Assembly: GCA_013348725.1 (NCBI GenBank)
Contig: CP054689.1
Location: 484,501 to 548,500 of the forward strand
Reading direction: 5' to 3'
Source of the DNA: Ectothiorhodospiraceae bacterium 2226
Lineage (GTDB): Bacteria; Pseudomonadota; Gammaproteobacteria; GCA-013348725
DNA length: 64,000 bases
The translations under genes and the position numbers were made by a program. The notes under the pieces are model-generated. The model saw nothing but the letters and a program-made list of their open reading frames with translations, was not told the origin of the DNA and made no database searches. The stretch's first letter is position 1; each line of letters begins with the position of its first letter. This document shows, piece by piece, positions 34,077 to 45,953 of this stretch.

Positions 34077-36866
34077 ATGGACAAGACTTACGACCCCGCC
34101 GCCATCGAGCCGCGCTGGTATGCGCGCTGGGAAGAGGCCGGCTACTTCCGGCCGCGGGAGGACCAGGGGGATGCGGGGAAGGACGGCGCGGGCGCGCCCT
34201 ACTGCATCATGATCCCGCCGCCCAACGTGACCGGCAGCCTGCACATGGGCCACGCCTTCCAGGACACCCTGATGGACGCCCTCACCCGCTACCAGCGCAT
34301 GCGCGGCGCGCGCACGCTGTGGCAGCCGGGCACCGACCACGCGGGCATCGCCACGCAGATGGTGGTGGAGCGGCGCCTGAACGCGCAGGGCAAGACCCGC
34401 CATGACCTCGGGCGCGAGGCCTTCGTCGAGGAGGTGTGGCGCTGGAAGGAGGAATCCGGCGGCACCATTACCCGCCAGCTGCGCCGCATGGGCGCCTCCT
34501 GCGACTGGTCGCGCGAGCGCTTCACCATGGACGAGGGGCTCTCGGCGGCGGTGCGCGAGGTGTTCGTGCGCCTGTACGAGGAAGGGCTGATCTACCGCGG
34601 CCAGCGCCTGGTGAACTGGGACCCCGTGCTGCACACGGCGGTCTCGGACCTCGAGGTGGTCTCCGCCGAGGAGGACGGCAGCCTGTGGCATATGCGCTAC
34701 CCGCTGGCCGACGGCAGCGGGCATCTGGTGGTGGCGACCACGCGCCCCGAGACCATGCTGGGCGACACCGCCGTCGCCGTGCACCCCGAGGACGAGCGCT
34801 ACCGGCACCTGGTGGGCAAGGCGGTCACCCTGCCGCTCACCGGGCGCAGCATTCCGATCATCGCCGACGACTACGTCGACCCCGAATTCGGCACCGGCTG
34901 CGTGAAGATCACCCCGGCGCACGACTTCAACGACTATGCCATGGGCCAGCGCCACGACCTGCCCATGATCAGCATCCTCACGCCCGATGCCTGCATCAAC
35001 GACAACGCGCCAGCGGCCTACCGGGGCCTGGATCGCTTCGAGGCGCGCAAGCGCATCGTGGCGGACCTGGAGGCGCAGGACCTCCTGGAGCGGATCGAGC
35101 CGCACAAGCTCATGGTGCCGCGCGGCGACCGCTCCCACACCGTGGTCGAGCCCTACCTCACCGACCAGTGGTTCGTGAAGGTCGGGCCGCTGGCCGAGCC
35201 GGCCATCCGCGCGGTGGAGGACGGGCGCGTGCGCTTCGTGCCCGATAACTGGAAGAACACCTACTTCGAGTGGATGCGTAACATCCAGGACTGGTGCATC
35301 TCGCGCCAGATATGGTGGGGCCACCGCATCCCCGCCTGGTACGACGAGGCCGGTACCATCTACGTCGGGCGCGACGAGGCCGAGGTGCGCGCCAAGCACG
35401 GCTTAGCCGAGGATTACCCCCTGCGCCAGGACGAGGACGTGCTGGACACCTGGTTCTCCTCCGCGCTGTGGCCCTTCTCCACGCTGGGCTGGCCGCAGCA
35501 GACCCCGGAACTCAAGACCTTCTACCCCACCAGCGTGTTGGTCACGGGCTTTGACATCATCTTCTTCTGGGTGGCCCGCATGATCATGATGGGCCTGAAG
35601 TTCATGGACGACGTGCCGTTCCACGAGGTCTACATCCACGGCCTGGTGCGCGACGCCCACGGCCAGAAGATGTCCAAGTCCAAGGGCAATGTGCTCGACC
35701 CGCTGGACCTCATCGACGGCATCGAGCTCGACGCGCTGGTGCAAAAGCGCACCACCGGCCTCATGCAGCCCGAGATGGCCAAGCGCATCGAGCAGGCCAC
35801 GCGCAAGGAGTTCCCCGACGGCATCCCCGCCTTCGGCACCGACGCGCTGCGCTTCACCTTCGCCGCGCTCGCCTCCACCGGGCGCGACATCAAGTTCGAC
35901 CTGGGGCGCATCGAGGGCTACCGCAACTTCTGCAACAAGCTGTGGAATGCGGCACGCTATGTGTTGATGAACACGGAAGGCGAGGACTGCGGCGCCGCGG
36001 GCGGGGCACTCGAACTCTCGCAGGCCGACCGCTGGATCCTCGCGCGCCTCGCGCACACCACTGCGGCGGTGCACACGGCGGTCGGCCAGTACCGCCTGGA
36101 CCTCGCCGCGCAGGCCATCTACGAGTTCACCTGGAACGAGTACTGCGACTGGTACCTGGAGTTGTCCAAGCCCGTGCTGCAGACCGACGGGAGCAGCGAG
36201 GCCGCGCGGCGCGGCACGCGGCACACCCTGGTGCACGTGCTGGAGACGGTGCTGCGCCTCGCGCACCCCTTGATGCCCTATATCACCGAGGAGATCTGGC
36301 AGCGCGTCGCCCCGCTCGCGGGCAAGACCGGCGACACGATCATGCTGCAGCCCTACCCCGAGGCCGAGGCGATTGAAGGCGACGACGAGGCCGTGGCCGA
36401 GATGCAATGGCTGATGAGCTTCATTCTCGGCGTGCGGCGCATCCGCGGCGAGATGAACATCGCGCCCGGCAAGCCCCTGCCCGTCATGCTGCAAGACGGC
36501 GGCGCGCGGGACCGCGACTACGCCGCGCGCAACCGCGTCTACATCGACAGCCTGGCGCGCACCGAGAGCGTCACTTGGCTGGACGGCCAGACCGCGCCCG
36601 AGGCGGCCACCGCGCTGGTGGGCGAGCTCAAGATCCTCATCCCGCTCGCGGGGCTGATCGACAAGGACGCCGAACTCGCGCGCCTGCAGAAGGAGGCCGA
36701 CAAGCTGCGCAAGGACCTGGAGCGCAGCGAGGCCAAGCTCGCCAACCCGAGCTTCGTCGACCGCGCGCCCGCCGACGTGGTGGACAAGGAGCGCGGCCGC
36801 GTGGCCGAGATGCGCGCGGCGCTGGAGACGCTCGAAGCGCAACGCGCACGCATCGCCGGGCTTTAA
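34077..36866 (+). CDS. valS: Valyl-tRNA synthetase
   Basis: Class I synthetase with editing activity; 929 residues, near the usual 950. [20 protein letters not shown] is followed by [15 protein letters not shown] (HIGH-type), the CP1 editing domain ([38 protein letters not shown]), [16 protein letters not shown], an anticodon-binding helical domain and a C-terminal coiled-coil arm ([21 protein letters not shown]). AGGA lies upstream of ATG 34077. It converges with the MFS gene across a 90-bp inverted repeat. Confidence 0.98.
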   Translation: MDKTYDPAAIEPRWYARWEEAGYFRPREDQGDAGKDGAGAPYCIMIPPPNVTGSLHMGHAFQDTLMDALTRYQRMRGARTLWQPGTDHAGIATQMVVERRLNAQGKTRHDLGREAFVEEVWRWKEESGGTITRQLRRMGASCDWSRERFTMDEGLSAAVREVFVRLYEEGLIYRGQRLVNWDPVLHTAVSDLEVVSAEEDGSLWHMRYPLADGSGHLVVATTRPETMLGDTAVAVHPEDERYRHLVGKAVTLPLTGRSIPIIADDYVDPEFGTGCVKITPAHDFNDYAMGQRHDLPMISILTPDACINDNAPAAYRGLDRFEARKRIVADLEAQDLLERIEPHKLMVPRGDRSHTVVEPYLTDQWFVKVGPLAEPAIRAVEDGRVRFVPDNWKNTYFEWMRNIQDWCISRQIWWGHRIPAWYDEAGTIYVGRDEAEVRAKHGLAEDYPLRQDEDVLDTWFSSALWPFSTLGWPQQTPELKTFYPTSVLVTGFDIIFFWVARMIMMGLKFMDDVPFHEVYIHGLVRDAHGQKMSKSKGNVLDPLDLIDGIELDALVQKRTTGLMQPEMAKRIEQATRKEFPDGIPAFGTDALRFTFAALASTGRDIKFDLGRIEGYRNFCNKLWNAARYVLMNTEGEDCGAAGGALELSQADRWILARLAHTTAAVHTAVGQYRLDLAAQAIYEFTWNEYCDWYLELSKPVLQTDGSSEAARRGTRHTLVHVLETVLRLAHPLMPYITEEIWQRVAPLAGKTGDTIMLQPYPEAEAIEGDDEAVAEMQWLMSFILGVRRIRGEMNIAPGKPLPVMLQDGGARDRDYAARNRVYIDSLARTESVTWLDGQTAPEAATALVGELKILIPLAGLIDKDAELARLQKEADKLRKDLERSEAKLANPSFVDRAPADVVDKERGRVAEMRAALETLEAQRARIAGL

Positions 36867-36868
36867 CC

Positions 36869-36958
36869 GTAGGGCGCATTAAGCGCAGCGCAATGCGCCG
36901 GCCAAGGTGGCAAACCGGGACGCCCTCGGCGCAATGCGCTGCGCTTATTGCGCCCTAC
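36869..36958. repeat. 90-bp inverted-repeat element (MITE-like), complete copy
   Basis: Arms of about 32 bp, starting GTAGGGCGCATTAAGCGCAG and ending with its near-perfect complement CTGCGCTTATTGCGCCCTAC, with two mismatches, around a 26-bp centre. It begins 2 bp after the valS stop and ends 5 bp before the MFS stop, so it may also act as a two-way terminator. I recall similar GTAGGGCGCAATAAGCG repeats in other gammaproteobacteria. No transposase is present. Confidence 0.88.
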
Positions 36959-36963
36959 AATCC

Positions 36964-38250
36964 CTACACCCGCTCCAGCTCCCGCGCCATGCGCCGCCCC
37001 TCTTCCTCGTCCACGAACCACAACAACGTGCCCCCCGCCACGAAAAGCACCAGCACCGCCAGGATGGCGTAGCGCGGATCCCCGAGCAGCAGCGCCAGCG
37101 CGCCCATCGAGATCGGCCCCAGCACGGCAGCAAACTTGGTCATCATGTTGTAGAAGCCGAAGAACTCCGCCGCCTTGTCCTTGGGAATGAGGCGCGCGTA
37201 GTAGGAGCGGCTGAGCGACTGGATGCCGCCCTGCACGAGCCCGATGGCGACTGCCAGCACGAAGAACTCGGCCGTGCGCTCCATGAACACCGCGTAGATG
37301 GTCACGCCGATGTACACCACCAGCGCAATGTAGATGCCGAGCTTGGGTCCCCAACGCTGGCCGATGTAGCCGAAGGCGAGCGCGGCGGGAAAGGCCACGA
37401 ACTGCGTGAGCAGCAGCGCGAGAATCAGGCTGTTGACGTCGAAGCCGCGTGCCATGCCGTAGTCCACCGCCATGCGCACGATGGTGTCCACACCGTCGAT
37501 GTACAGCCAATATGCCACCAGAAACAGAAACACCACCTTCAGGCGGCGGATCTCGCGAAAGGTTGCGACCAGCTGGCGCAGCCCCTCGCGCACCGCGCGC
37601 CCGCCGCGCGCGCCGCCCGCTCGCGGCTCAGGCACCAGCCACAACACGGGAATGGCGAACACCGCCCACCACACCGCCACCGTAACGAACGCCACCTGCA
37701 CCGCGTGCGCGCTATCCCGCAGACCGAAGGTCTCGGGCGAGAGCGTCATCCACACGTTGACCGCGAACAGCAGCCCGCCGCCGAGATAACCGAGCGCATA
37801 GCCCAGCGCCGAGACCTTGTCGATACGCGACTCGTCGGCCACCGCAACCAGCAAGGAATCATAGAAAATGATGCCGCCCGAGAAACCGATGGTGGCGAGC
37901 ACATACAGCGCGACCGCCATCTGCCAGTGGCCGGCCTGCACGAAGTACAGCCCGCCGGTCATGACCACGCCGAGCAAGGTGAAGAACAACAGGAAGCGCT
38001 TCTTCGCGCTGCCGCGGTCGGCGATGGCGCCGAGCACCGGCGCGAGCGCCACGATGATCACGCTGGCCAGGGAGTTGGCGACGCCCAAATGAAAAGTGGG
38101 CAGCGCCGGATCGACCTCGCCGCTCCAATACTGGCGGAAGAAGATGGGGAAGAAACCCGCCATCACCGTCGTGGCAAAGGCCGAGTTGCCCCAATCGTAA
38201 AGCGCCCAGGCGAAGATCTGCTTTCTGTCGTTTTGCATCGGAACACTCAT
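36964..38250 (-). CDS. MFS transporter, Atg22/UMF1-like
   Basis: A 428-residue membrane transporter with about 12 predicted spans. The N-terminus QIFAWALYDWGNSAFATTVMAGFFPIFF is characteristic of the Atg22-like (UMF1) group; later segments include LAPVLGAIADRGSAKKRFLL and ALGYALGYLGGGLLFAVNVWM. Substrate unknown; some relatives export amino acids. Start ATG 38250 or 38238; no strong ribosome binding site at either. The gene is bracketed by GTAGGGCGC inverted-repeat ends at 36869 and 38335, which suggests acquisition or at least repeated insertion around it. Confidence 0.88.
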   Translation of the reverse strand: MSVPMQNDRKQIFAWALYDWGNSAFATTVMAGFFPIFFRQYWSGEVDPALPTFHLGVANSLASVIIVALAPVLGAIADRGSAKKRFLLFFTLLGVVMTGGLYFVQAGHWQMAVALYVLATIGFSGGIIFYDSLLVAVADESRIDKVSALGYALGYLGGGLLFAVNVWMTLSPETFGLRDSAHAVQVAFVTVAVWWAVFAIPVLWLVPEPRAGGARGGRAVREGLRQLVATFREIRRLKVVFLFLVAYWLYIDGVDTIVRMAVDYGMARGFDVNSLILALLLTQFVAFPAALAFGYIGQRWGPKLGIYIALVVYIGVTIYAVFMERTAEFFVLAVAIGLVQGGIQSLSRSYYARLIPKDKAAEFFGFYNMMTKFAAVLGPISMGALALLLGDPRYAILAVLVLFVAGGTLLWFVDEEEGRRMARELERV

Positions 38251-38302
38251 TCGCGGGCGGCACGGTGCAACACGCAACGACACCAGGGCACCCGTGCACC
38301 GT

Positions 38303-38335
38303 CGGCGCAATGCGCGACCGCTTATTGCGCCCTAC
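38303..38335 (-). repeat. Inverted-repeat element end, facing right
   Basis: 33 bp ending TTATTGCGCCCTAC, matching the right end of the element at 36869-36958 (CGGCGCAATGCGC start). The inner stretch differs (GACC for TGCG). With the 36869 end it forms a convergent pair bracketing the MFS gene. Confidence 0.75.
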
Positions 38336-38368
38336 GCCTCGCCCGCCCGCAGCGGCAATGAACGCAAG

Positions 38369-38397
38369 GTAGGGCGCATCAAGCGCAGCGCACCGGC
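38369..38397 (+). repeat. Inverted-repeat element end, facing left
   Basis: 29 bp starting GTAGGGCGCATCAAGCGCAG, matching the left end of the element at 36869. It lies 33 bp from the 38303-38335 end with outer tips facing each other, so the pair is inside-out relative to the complete copy. It ends just before the prfC stop. Confidence 0.75.
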
Positions 38398-38413
38398 AGC
38401 GTTGACCAGACTG

Positions 38414-39997
<1,584 letters not shown>

Positions 39998-40107
39998 AGC
40001 GATGATCCGTACTCAAGGGGATGGAAAAACGCATCACTATACGATGCGCGCGCCATCCATGGGAACCGGCCAAGGAAGCGCCGATCCCAGAACGCTCCAG
40101 ACTTCCC

Positions 40108-40340
40108 GCGGCACAGGGATGTGCCGCCGTGAGCAACGGCGCAAGCCGTTGCTCACGAAGCAGGGCGAAAACCACGCTTTTCGCCCTGCGTGGTCTGAGC
40201 CATCCAGGACGGATGGATTCAGACCTGCCAAACGGGCGCCGCCGTGAGCAACGGCGCAAGCCGTTGCTCACGAAGCAGGGCGAAAACCACGCTTTTCGCC
40301 CTGCGTGGTCTGAGCCATCCAGGACGGATGGATTCAGACC
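40108..40340 (+). repeat. Composite four-hairpin repeat, locus C (two units)
   Basis: Unit 1: HP1 40108-40127 (GCGGCACAGGGATGTGCCGC); HP2 40128-40157 (12-bp arms CGTGAGCAACGG/CCGTTGCTCACG); HP3 40160-40189 (arms GCAGGGCGAAAA/TTTTCGCCCTGC, loop CCACGC); HP4 40192-40225 (arms GGTCTGA/TCAGACC and CCATCC/GGATGG). Unit 2 repeats HP2-HP4 at 40243-40340, 115 bp later, with only the right edge of HP1. It ends 4 bp before the rimI stop. Confidence 0.92.
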
Positions 40341-40343
40341 TTC

Positions 40344-40799
40344 TTACAGCGGCTTGGACAGGACCAAGGCGTCCTCGCGCCCGCGCTGGGCCGGATAATA
40401 GGCCGGCCGGCGACCGATCTCTTTGAAGCCCAACCCGCGATAGAGCTCCACGGCCGAGCGATTCGACTTGCGCACTTCCAAAAAAGTCACCTGCGCCCGA
40501 CTGCCGCGCGCCCGCGCCAACAAATGCTCGAGCAGGCGCCGACCGATGCCCTGGCGCTGGTGCTGCGGGTCGACGCAGAGATTGAGGATGTGCGCTTCCC
40601 CCGCGGCCACCGACATAATGCCGTAGCCGACCGGCCATCCCTCGCGCACGTACACCCAGCAGTCGTAGCCCACCTGCAGACAGTCGCGGAAGATGCCGAC
40701 CGTCCAGGGGTAGGCATACGCGCTGCACTCGATGTCCATGACGGCATCGAGGTCGCGCAGCTCCATGCGGCGTAGGGCCTCGCCGGGTTCGGCGCTCAA
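40344..40799 (-). CDS. rimI: Ribosomal protein bS18-alanine N-acetyltransferase RimI
   Basis: GNAT acetyltransferase that modifies the N-terminus of ribosomal protein bS18. From a TTG at 40799 that overlaps the upstream stop (TTGA) and follows GCGAGG it is 151 residues. The ATG at 40766 (140 residues) is the alternative. It shows MDIECSAYAYPWTVGIFRDCL, the acetyl-CoA site ILNLCVDPQHQRQGIGRRLLEHLL, and NRSAVELYRGLGFKEIGRRPAYY. The udg-rimI order is a common pairing. Confidence 0.9.
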   Translation of the reverse strand: MSAEPGEALRRMELRDLDAVMDIECSAYAYPWTVGIFRDCLQVGYDCWVYVREGWPVGYGIMSVAAGEAHILNLCVDPQHQRQGIGRRLLEHLLARARGSRAQVTFLEVRKSNRSAVELYRGLGFKEIGRRPAYYPAQRGREDALVLSKPL

Positions 40800-41524
40800 C
40801 GCGCGGCCTCGCTGCGTGCCAGCAACAGGTCCTGCCAGGCCTTGGCCTTGTCCTGCGGCGCACGCAGCAGGTAGGCAGGATGGTAGGTGACGACCAGCGG
40901 GGACCCGTCCGCATAGCGATGCGCACGCCCGCGCAACCGCGCGAGCGGAGCGTCGGACTTCAAGAGGTTCTGGGCGGCGACCCGACCCACCACCAACAAG
41001 ATGCGGGGACGCACCAAGGCGATCTGGGCATGCAGGTGCGCCTCGCAGGCGGCGGCCTCCTCGGCCGTGGGGTCGCGGTTGTTGGGCGGGCGGCACTTGA
41101 GCACATTGGCGATATACACCTGCTCGCGCGCTAGGCCCAAGGCGCGCAGCATGGCGCTCAGCAGTTGCCCGGCGCGCCCCACGAAGGGCGCCCCCTGGCG
41201 GTCCTCCTCGGCACCCGGCGCCTCGCCGACGATCATCCACTCGGCGCGCCGGTCACCCACGCCGAATACCGGCTGGGTCCGGGTGGCATGCAGGCCACAG
41301 GCGGTGCAAGAGGCCACCGCCCGCTCCAGCTCCGGCCAATCCAGATCCGCGCGCGGGGCGGCCTCAAGGTCCGGCGGTGCAGATAGGTCAGAGGCGGCGG
41401 GGGTTTCAGGATGCACGGACTCATCGCGCGTGCGTGCCGCCGGCTCGGCGGGCTCGGAGGCCCGCCGCCGCCAGGGCGTGATGCCCATCAGCTCCAGATA
41501 CTGGCGGCGGCGCGCGTCCATCAC
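40796..41524 (-). CDS. Uracil-DNA glycosylase, family 4 (Fe-S)
   Basis: Removes uracil from DNA. The 242 residues have a variable N-terminus (about 70 residues), then the family-4 core: CTACGLHATRTQPVFG (first two cluster Cys), motif A GEAPGAEEDRQGAPFVGRAG, CRPPNNRDPTAEEAAAC with the other two Cys 16 residues apart, and motif B TYHPAYLLR. All four 4Fe-4S ligands are present. It lies 10 bp after leuA and overlaps rimI. Confidence 0.93.
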   Translation of the reverse strand: MMDARRRQYLELMGITPWRRRASEPAEPAARTRDESVHPETPAASDLSAPPDLEAAPRADLDWPELERAVASCTACGLHATRTQPVFGVGDRRAEWMIVGEAPGAEEDRQGAPFVGRAGQLLSAMLRALGLAREQVYIANVLKCRPPNNRDPTAEEAAACEAHLHAQIALVRPRILLVVGRVAAQNLLKSDAPLARLRGRAHRYADGSPLVVTYHPAYLLRAPQDKAKAWQDLLLARSEAAR

Positions 41525-41534
41525 GCCGCGGAAC

Positions 41535-43079
41535 TCAGACGTCCGCCGCCTGCGGGTGCGCCCGCGTAACGGTGGCGTAGAGCTTGTTCAGCGCGTTGAT
41601 GTACGCCTTGGCGGAGGCCACGACGATGTCGGTATCCGCCCCTTGCCCGTTGACGATACGCCCGCCCTTCTCCAAGCGCACGGTGACCTCGCCCTGCGCG
41701 TCGGTGCCGCTGGTGATATTGCTCACCGAGTAGAGCTGCAGCTGGGCGCCGCTCTCGGCAACCGACTCGATGGCGCGGTAGGCGGCATCCACCGGGCCGC
41801 TACCCTCGGCGCTGGCGGTGAGCTCCTCGCCCTCGCGCACGACGGTGATATCGGCACGCGGCGTCTCCCCGGTTTCCGAGCACACCCGCAGGAACGCCAG
41901 CTTGTAGAGTTCGCGCTCGGCCGCGAAGGTGTCGGACACCAGCGCGTGCAGATCCTCGTCATAGATGTCGTGTTTCTTGTCCGCCAGATCCTTGAAGCGC
42001 TGGAAGGTGGCGTTCAAGTCCGCCTCGTGCTCGAACTCGATGCCGAGTTCCTTCAGGCGTGAGCGAAAGGCGTTACGACCCGAGTGCTTGCCGAGCACCA
42101 TGCGGTTCGCGGTCCAGCCGACGTCCTGCGCGCGCATGATCTCGTACGTCTCGCGGTTCTTGAGCACGCCGTCCTGATGGATGCCCGACTCGTGCGCGAA
42201 GGCGTTGGCGCCCACGATGGCCTTGTTGGGCTGCACCGGAAAGCCGGTCACGTTCGAGACCAGGCGCGAGCAGGTCATGATCTGGGTGGTGTCGAGGTGG
42301 TCGACCTGACAGGGGAAGATGTCCTGACGCGTGCGTACCGCCATCACCACCTCTTCAAGCGCGGCATTGCCGGCACGCTCTCCGAGGCCGTTGATGGTGC
42401 ACTCGACCTGACGCGCGCCGTTGACCACCGCGGCCAGCGAATTGGCCACCGCAAGGCCGAGGTCGTTGTGGCAGTGCACCGAGAACACCGCCTTGTCCGA
42501 GTTCGGGATGCGCTCGCGCAGGGTGCGGATCAGTTCGCCGAACTGCTGGGGTACGTTGTAGCCCACGGTGTCGGGTATGTTGAGCGTGGTGGCACCGGCG
42601 TCGATCACCGCCTCGAGCACGCGACACAGGAAGTCGATATCCGAGCGGCCGGCGTCCTCGGGCGAGAACTCCACGTCGTCGGTATACTGCCGCGCGCGCT
42701 TGACCGCGTGCACCGCCTGCGCGAGCACCTGGTCGGGCTCCATGCGCAGCTTCATCTTCATATGAATCGGCGAGGTGGCGATAAAGGTGTGGATGCGGGC
42801 CGCGTTGGCCTCGCGCAGGGCCTCGCCGGCCCGGTCGATGTCCCCGTCCACCGCGCGCGCGAGGCCGCACACGCGTGAATCCTTCACCGCACGCGCTACC
42901 GCCTGCACCGCCTCGAAGTCACCCGAGCTGGCCACCGGGAAGCCGGCCTCGATCACATCCACGCGCAGACGCTCAAGGGCGGTGGCAATGCGCACCTTCT
43001 CGTCGCGCGTCATGGAGGCACCGGGACTCTGTTCCCCGTCGCGCAAGGTGGTGTCGAAGATAATGAGCTGGTCTTTCAT
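41535..43079 (-). CDS. leuA: 2-isopropylmalate synthase
   Basis: First committed step of leucine synthesis: acetyl-CoA plus 2-oxoisovalerate. It is 514 residues from ATG 43079 ([23 protein letters not shown]), preceded by AGGAG. It has the catalytic barrel ([37 protein letters not shown]) and a complete C-terminal LeuA allosteric domain ([20 protein letters not shown]), so leucine feedback is expected. The ilv genes lie a few kb upstream on the same strand. Confidence 0.97.
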   Translation of the reverse strand: MKDQLIIFDTTLRDGEQSPGASMTRDEKVRIATALERLRVDVIEAGFPVASSGDFEAVQAVARAVKDSRVCGLARAVDGDIDRAGEALREANAARIHTFIATSPIHMKMKLRMEPDQVLAQAVHAVKRARQYTDDVEFSPEDAGRSDIDFLCRVLEAVIDAGATTLNIPDTVGYNVPQQFGELIRTLRERIPNSDKAVFSVHCHNDLGLAVANSLAAVVNGARQVECTINGLGERAGNAALEEVVMAVRTRQDIFPCQVDHLDTTQIMTCSRLVSNVTGFPVQPNKAIVGANAFAHESGIHQDGVLKNRETYEIMRAQDVGWTANRMVLGKHSGRNAFRSRLKELGIEFEHEADLNATFQRFKDLADKKHDIYDEDLHALVSDTFAAERELYKLAFLRVCSETGETPRADITVVREGEELTASAEGSGPVDAAYRAIESVAESGAQLQLYSVSNITSGTDAQGEVTVRLEKGGRIVNGQGADTDIVVASAKAYINALNKLYATVTRAHPQAADV

Positions 43080-43379
43080 GGCTACTGCTCCTGCGAACGC
43101 GCCTGTGCGGTTCGTCAACGCTACGGAAGTCTACAACGCGGATGCGTGATCGTGGCCCTCACGCCGGGGCGTCTTTCACTCGCTGCTCAGGGCAGCAGTC
43201 GTAGCGAAAGCAGGGCGTCGTGGGAGAGGAGCAGAGCAAAGGAGATGCGCGCACCGGCATGCGGCGGGCGCATACGCACCGCGCCCTGCGCACCGGCAGG
43301 ACGGCAGAGGCTTGAATGTCGGCTTACGGGCTCCATGCCGGAAACTATACCGTCGCGGGTCGGCCTTTGCCAAGCCGGC
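43080..43379. other. Intergenic region upstream of leuA
   Basis: A 300-bp stretch between pssA and leuA. It must contain the leuA promoter, but no good -35/-10 pair or leader peptide rich in Leu codons was found. Short frames here look spurious. Confidence 0.4.
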
Positions 43380-44195
43380 TCAGGGCTTGTCCTCGCCGGC
43401 GCGGTCGGTGCCCTCCAGGTGTGCCTTACGCTCAGCGCGGCGCCGACGCAGATTGGTCAGTGTGAGTACCGGCCCGCTCAAGGCGTACAACAGGAAACCG
43501 GCGAACAGCACCTGCGGCGGGTCGATGGAGATCAGCACGAACACCAGCACCACCACCAGCATGGTCACGAACGGCACCCGGCCGCGCAGGTCCAGGCCCT
43601 TGAAGCTGTGGTAGCGGATGTTACTCACCATCAGCAGGCCGGCCAGCACCGTGAGCATGAAGGCGGGCAATCGCCAGGTCTCACCGTCGAAGCCGTAGCT
43701 GCTGCCGACCCACACCAAGCCCGCCACCAGCGCGGCGGCGGACGGACTCGGCAGCCCTTGGAAGTAGCGCTTGTCGGCGGTATCGACCTGGGTATTGAAG
43801 CGCGCCAGGCGCAGCGCCGCCGCGGCGGTGTAGATGAACGCGGCCAGCCAGCCGAGCTGACCCAGCTCGATCAACGACCACTGGTAGATGACCAGCGCCG
43901 GCGCCAAGCCGAAGGACACCATGTCGGCGAGGCTGTCGTACTCGGCGCCGAACGCACTCTGGGTGTTGGTCAGGCGCGCCACCCGCCCATCGATGCCGTC
44001 CAGCAGCATCGCCACGAACACCGCGATGGCGGCGTGGCGGAAGTTCCCGCCCATGGCCGACACGATGGCGAAGAATCCGGCGAACAGCGCGGCGGTGGTG
44101 AACAGATTGGGCAGCAGGTAAATGCCCCGGCGCCGCTTGGGCTCGATGCCGTCGGTCTTGCGTGGTGTCACCGCCTCATCCTTCTCGCTGGCCAT
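43380..44195 (-). CDS. pssA: CDP-diacylglycerol-serine O-phosphatidyltransferase (type II)
   Basis: Integral membrane enzyme making phosphatidylserine. About 271 residues from ATG 44195 (MASEKDEAVTPRKTDG); an upstream Met is possible and no strong ribosome binding site decides. The CDP-alcohol motif is intact: DGIDGRVARLTNTQSAFGAEYDSLADM. Around eight hydrophobic segments follow from LLPNLFTTAALFAGFFAIV. The ilvIHC-pssA order is seen in pseudomonads. Confidence 0.92.
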   Translation of the reverse strand: MASEKDEAVTPRKTDGIEPKRRRGIYLLPNLFTTAALFAGFFAIVSAMGGNFRHAAIAVFVAMLLDGIDGRVARLTNTQSAFGAEYDSLADMVSFGLAPALVIYQWSLIELGQLGWLAAFIYTAAAALRLARFNTQVDTADKRYFQGLPSPSAAALVAGLVWVGSSYGFDGETWRLPAFMLTVLAGLLMVSNIRYHSFKGLDLRGRVPFVTMLVVVLVFVLISIDPPQVLFAGFLLYALSGPVLTLTNLRRRRAERKAHLEGTDRAGEDKP

Positions 44196-44303
44196 CCATC
44201 GTCGCCGCATACGGTACAACATGGCGCCGGGCGCGGCACCCCCGACAACCCGCGCGTTTGCGCAAGCACGCTCATCCCCGCCCCCGCCAACGCGCAAAGA
44301 AAA

Positions 44304-44318
44304 GGCCGCATCGCGGCC
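44304..44318 (-). terminator. Intrinsic terminator after ilvC
   Basis: On the minus strand GGCCGC-GAT-GCGGCC is followed by TTTTCTTT. It lies about 72 bp beyond the ilvC stop and ahead of pssA, so pssA probably has its own promoter or depends on readthrough. Confidence 0.75.
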
Positions 44319-44332
44319 CTCTCCGACGCCTA

Positions 44333-44374
44333 GTCGCGCGGGGATACTTCGACGCAGCCCGAGATCCCCGCGCG
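44333..44374 (-). other. Long hairpin in the ilvC 3' region
   Basis: Perfect 13-bp arms GTCGCGCGGGGAT/ATCCCCGCGCGAC around a 16-nt loop, between the ilvC stop and its terminator. It could protect the mRNA 3' end; there is no T-tract of its own. Confidence 0.6.
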
Positions 44375-44389
44375 ACAGCTCGCGTCGCG

Positions 44390-45454
<1,065 letters not shown>

Positions 45455-45949
45455 TCAGGCACGCAGGCCCTTGTCGCCGCGCGAGATGCCCGACACGCCG
45501 GAGCGCACGGTCTCGAGCACTTGGGAGCTGTTCACCGCCTGGATGAACGCGTCGAGCTTGTCGCCGGTGCCGGTGAGTTCGACCGTGTACGTGGTGTCGG
45601 TGACGTCGATGATGCGGCCGCGGAAGATGTCGGTCAGGCGCTTCAGCTCCTCGCGCTGCTCGCCGCCGACCGCGCTCACCTTGATGAGCATCATCTCGCG
45701 CTCGATGTGCGTGCCCTCGGTGAGGTCCACGAGCTTGACCACGTCCACCAGCTTGTTGAGCTGCTTGGTGATCTGCTCGATGATCTCGTCCGAGCCGCGG
45801 GTGACCAGCGTCATGCGCGACAGCGAGGCGTCCTCGGTGGGCGCCACGGTGAGCGACTCGATGTTGTAGCCGCGCGCGGAGAACAGACCGGCCACGCGCG
45901 ACAGCGCCCCAGCCTCGTTCTCCAGCAGAATCGAAATGATATGCCGCAT
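45455..45949 (-). CDS. ilvH: Acetolactate synthase small (regulatory) subunit
   Basis: Regulatory subunit giving valine feedback inhibition to acetolactate synthase. It is 164 residues. The N-terminal ACT domain MRHIISILLENEAGALSRV-AGLFSARGYNIESL has the conserved NEAGALSR valine-site loop; the C-terminal domain contains VDLTEGTHIEREMMLIKV. It is separated from ilvI by 4 bp. Confidence 0.97.
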   Translation of the reverse strand: MRHIISILLENEAGALSRVAGLFSARGYNIESLTVAPTEDASLSRMTLVTRGSDEIIEQITKQLNKLVDVVKLVDLTEGTHIEREMMLIKVSAVGGEQREELKRLTDIFRGRIIDVTDTTYTVELTGTGDKLDAFIQAVNSSQVLETVRSGVSGISRGDKGLRA

Positions 45950-45953
45950 CTTC

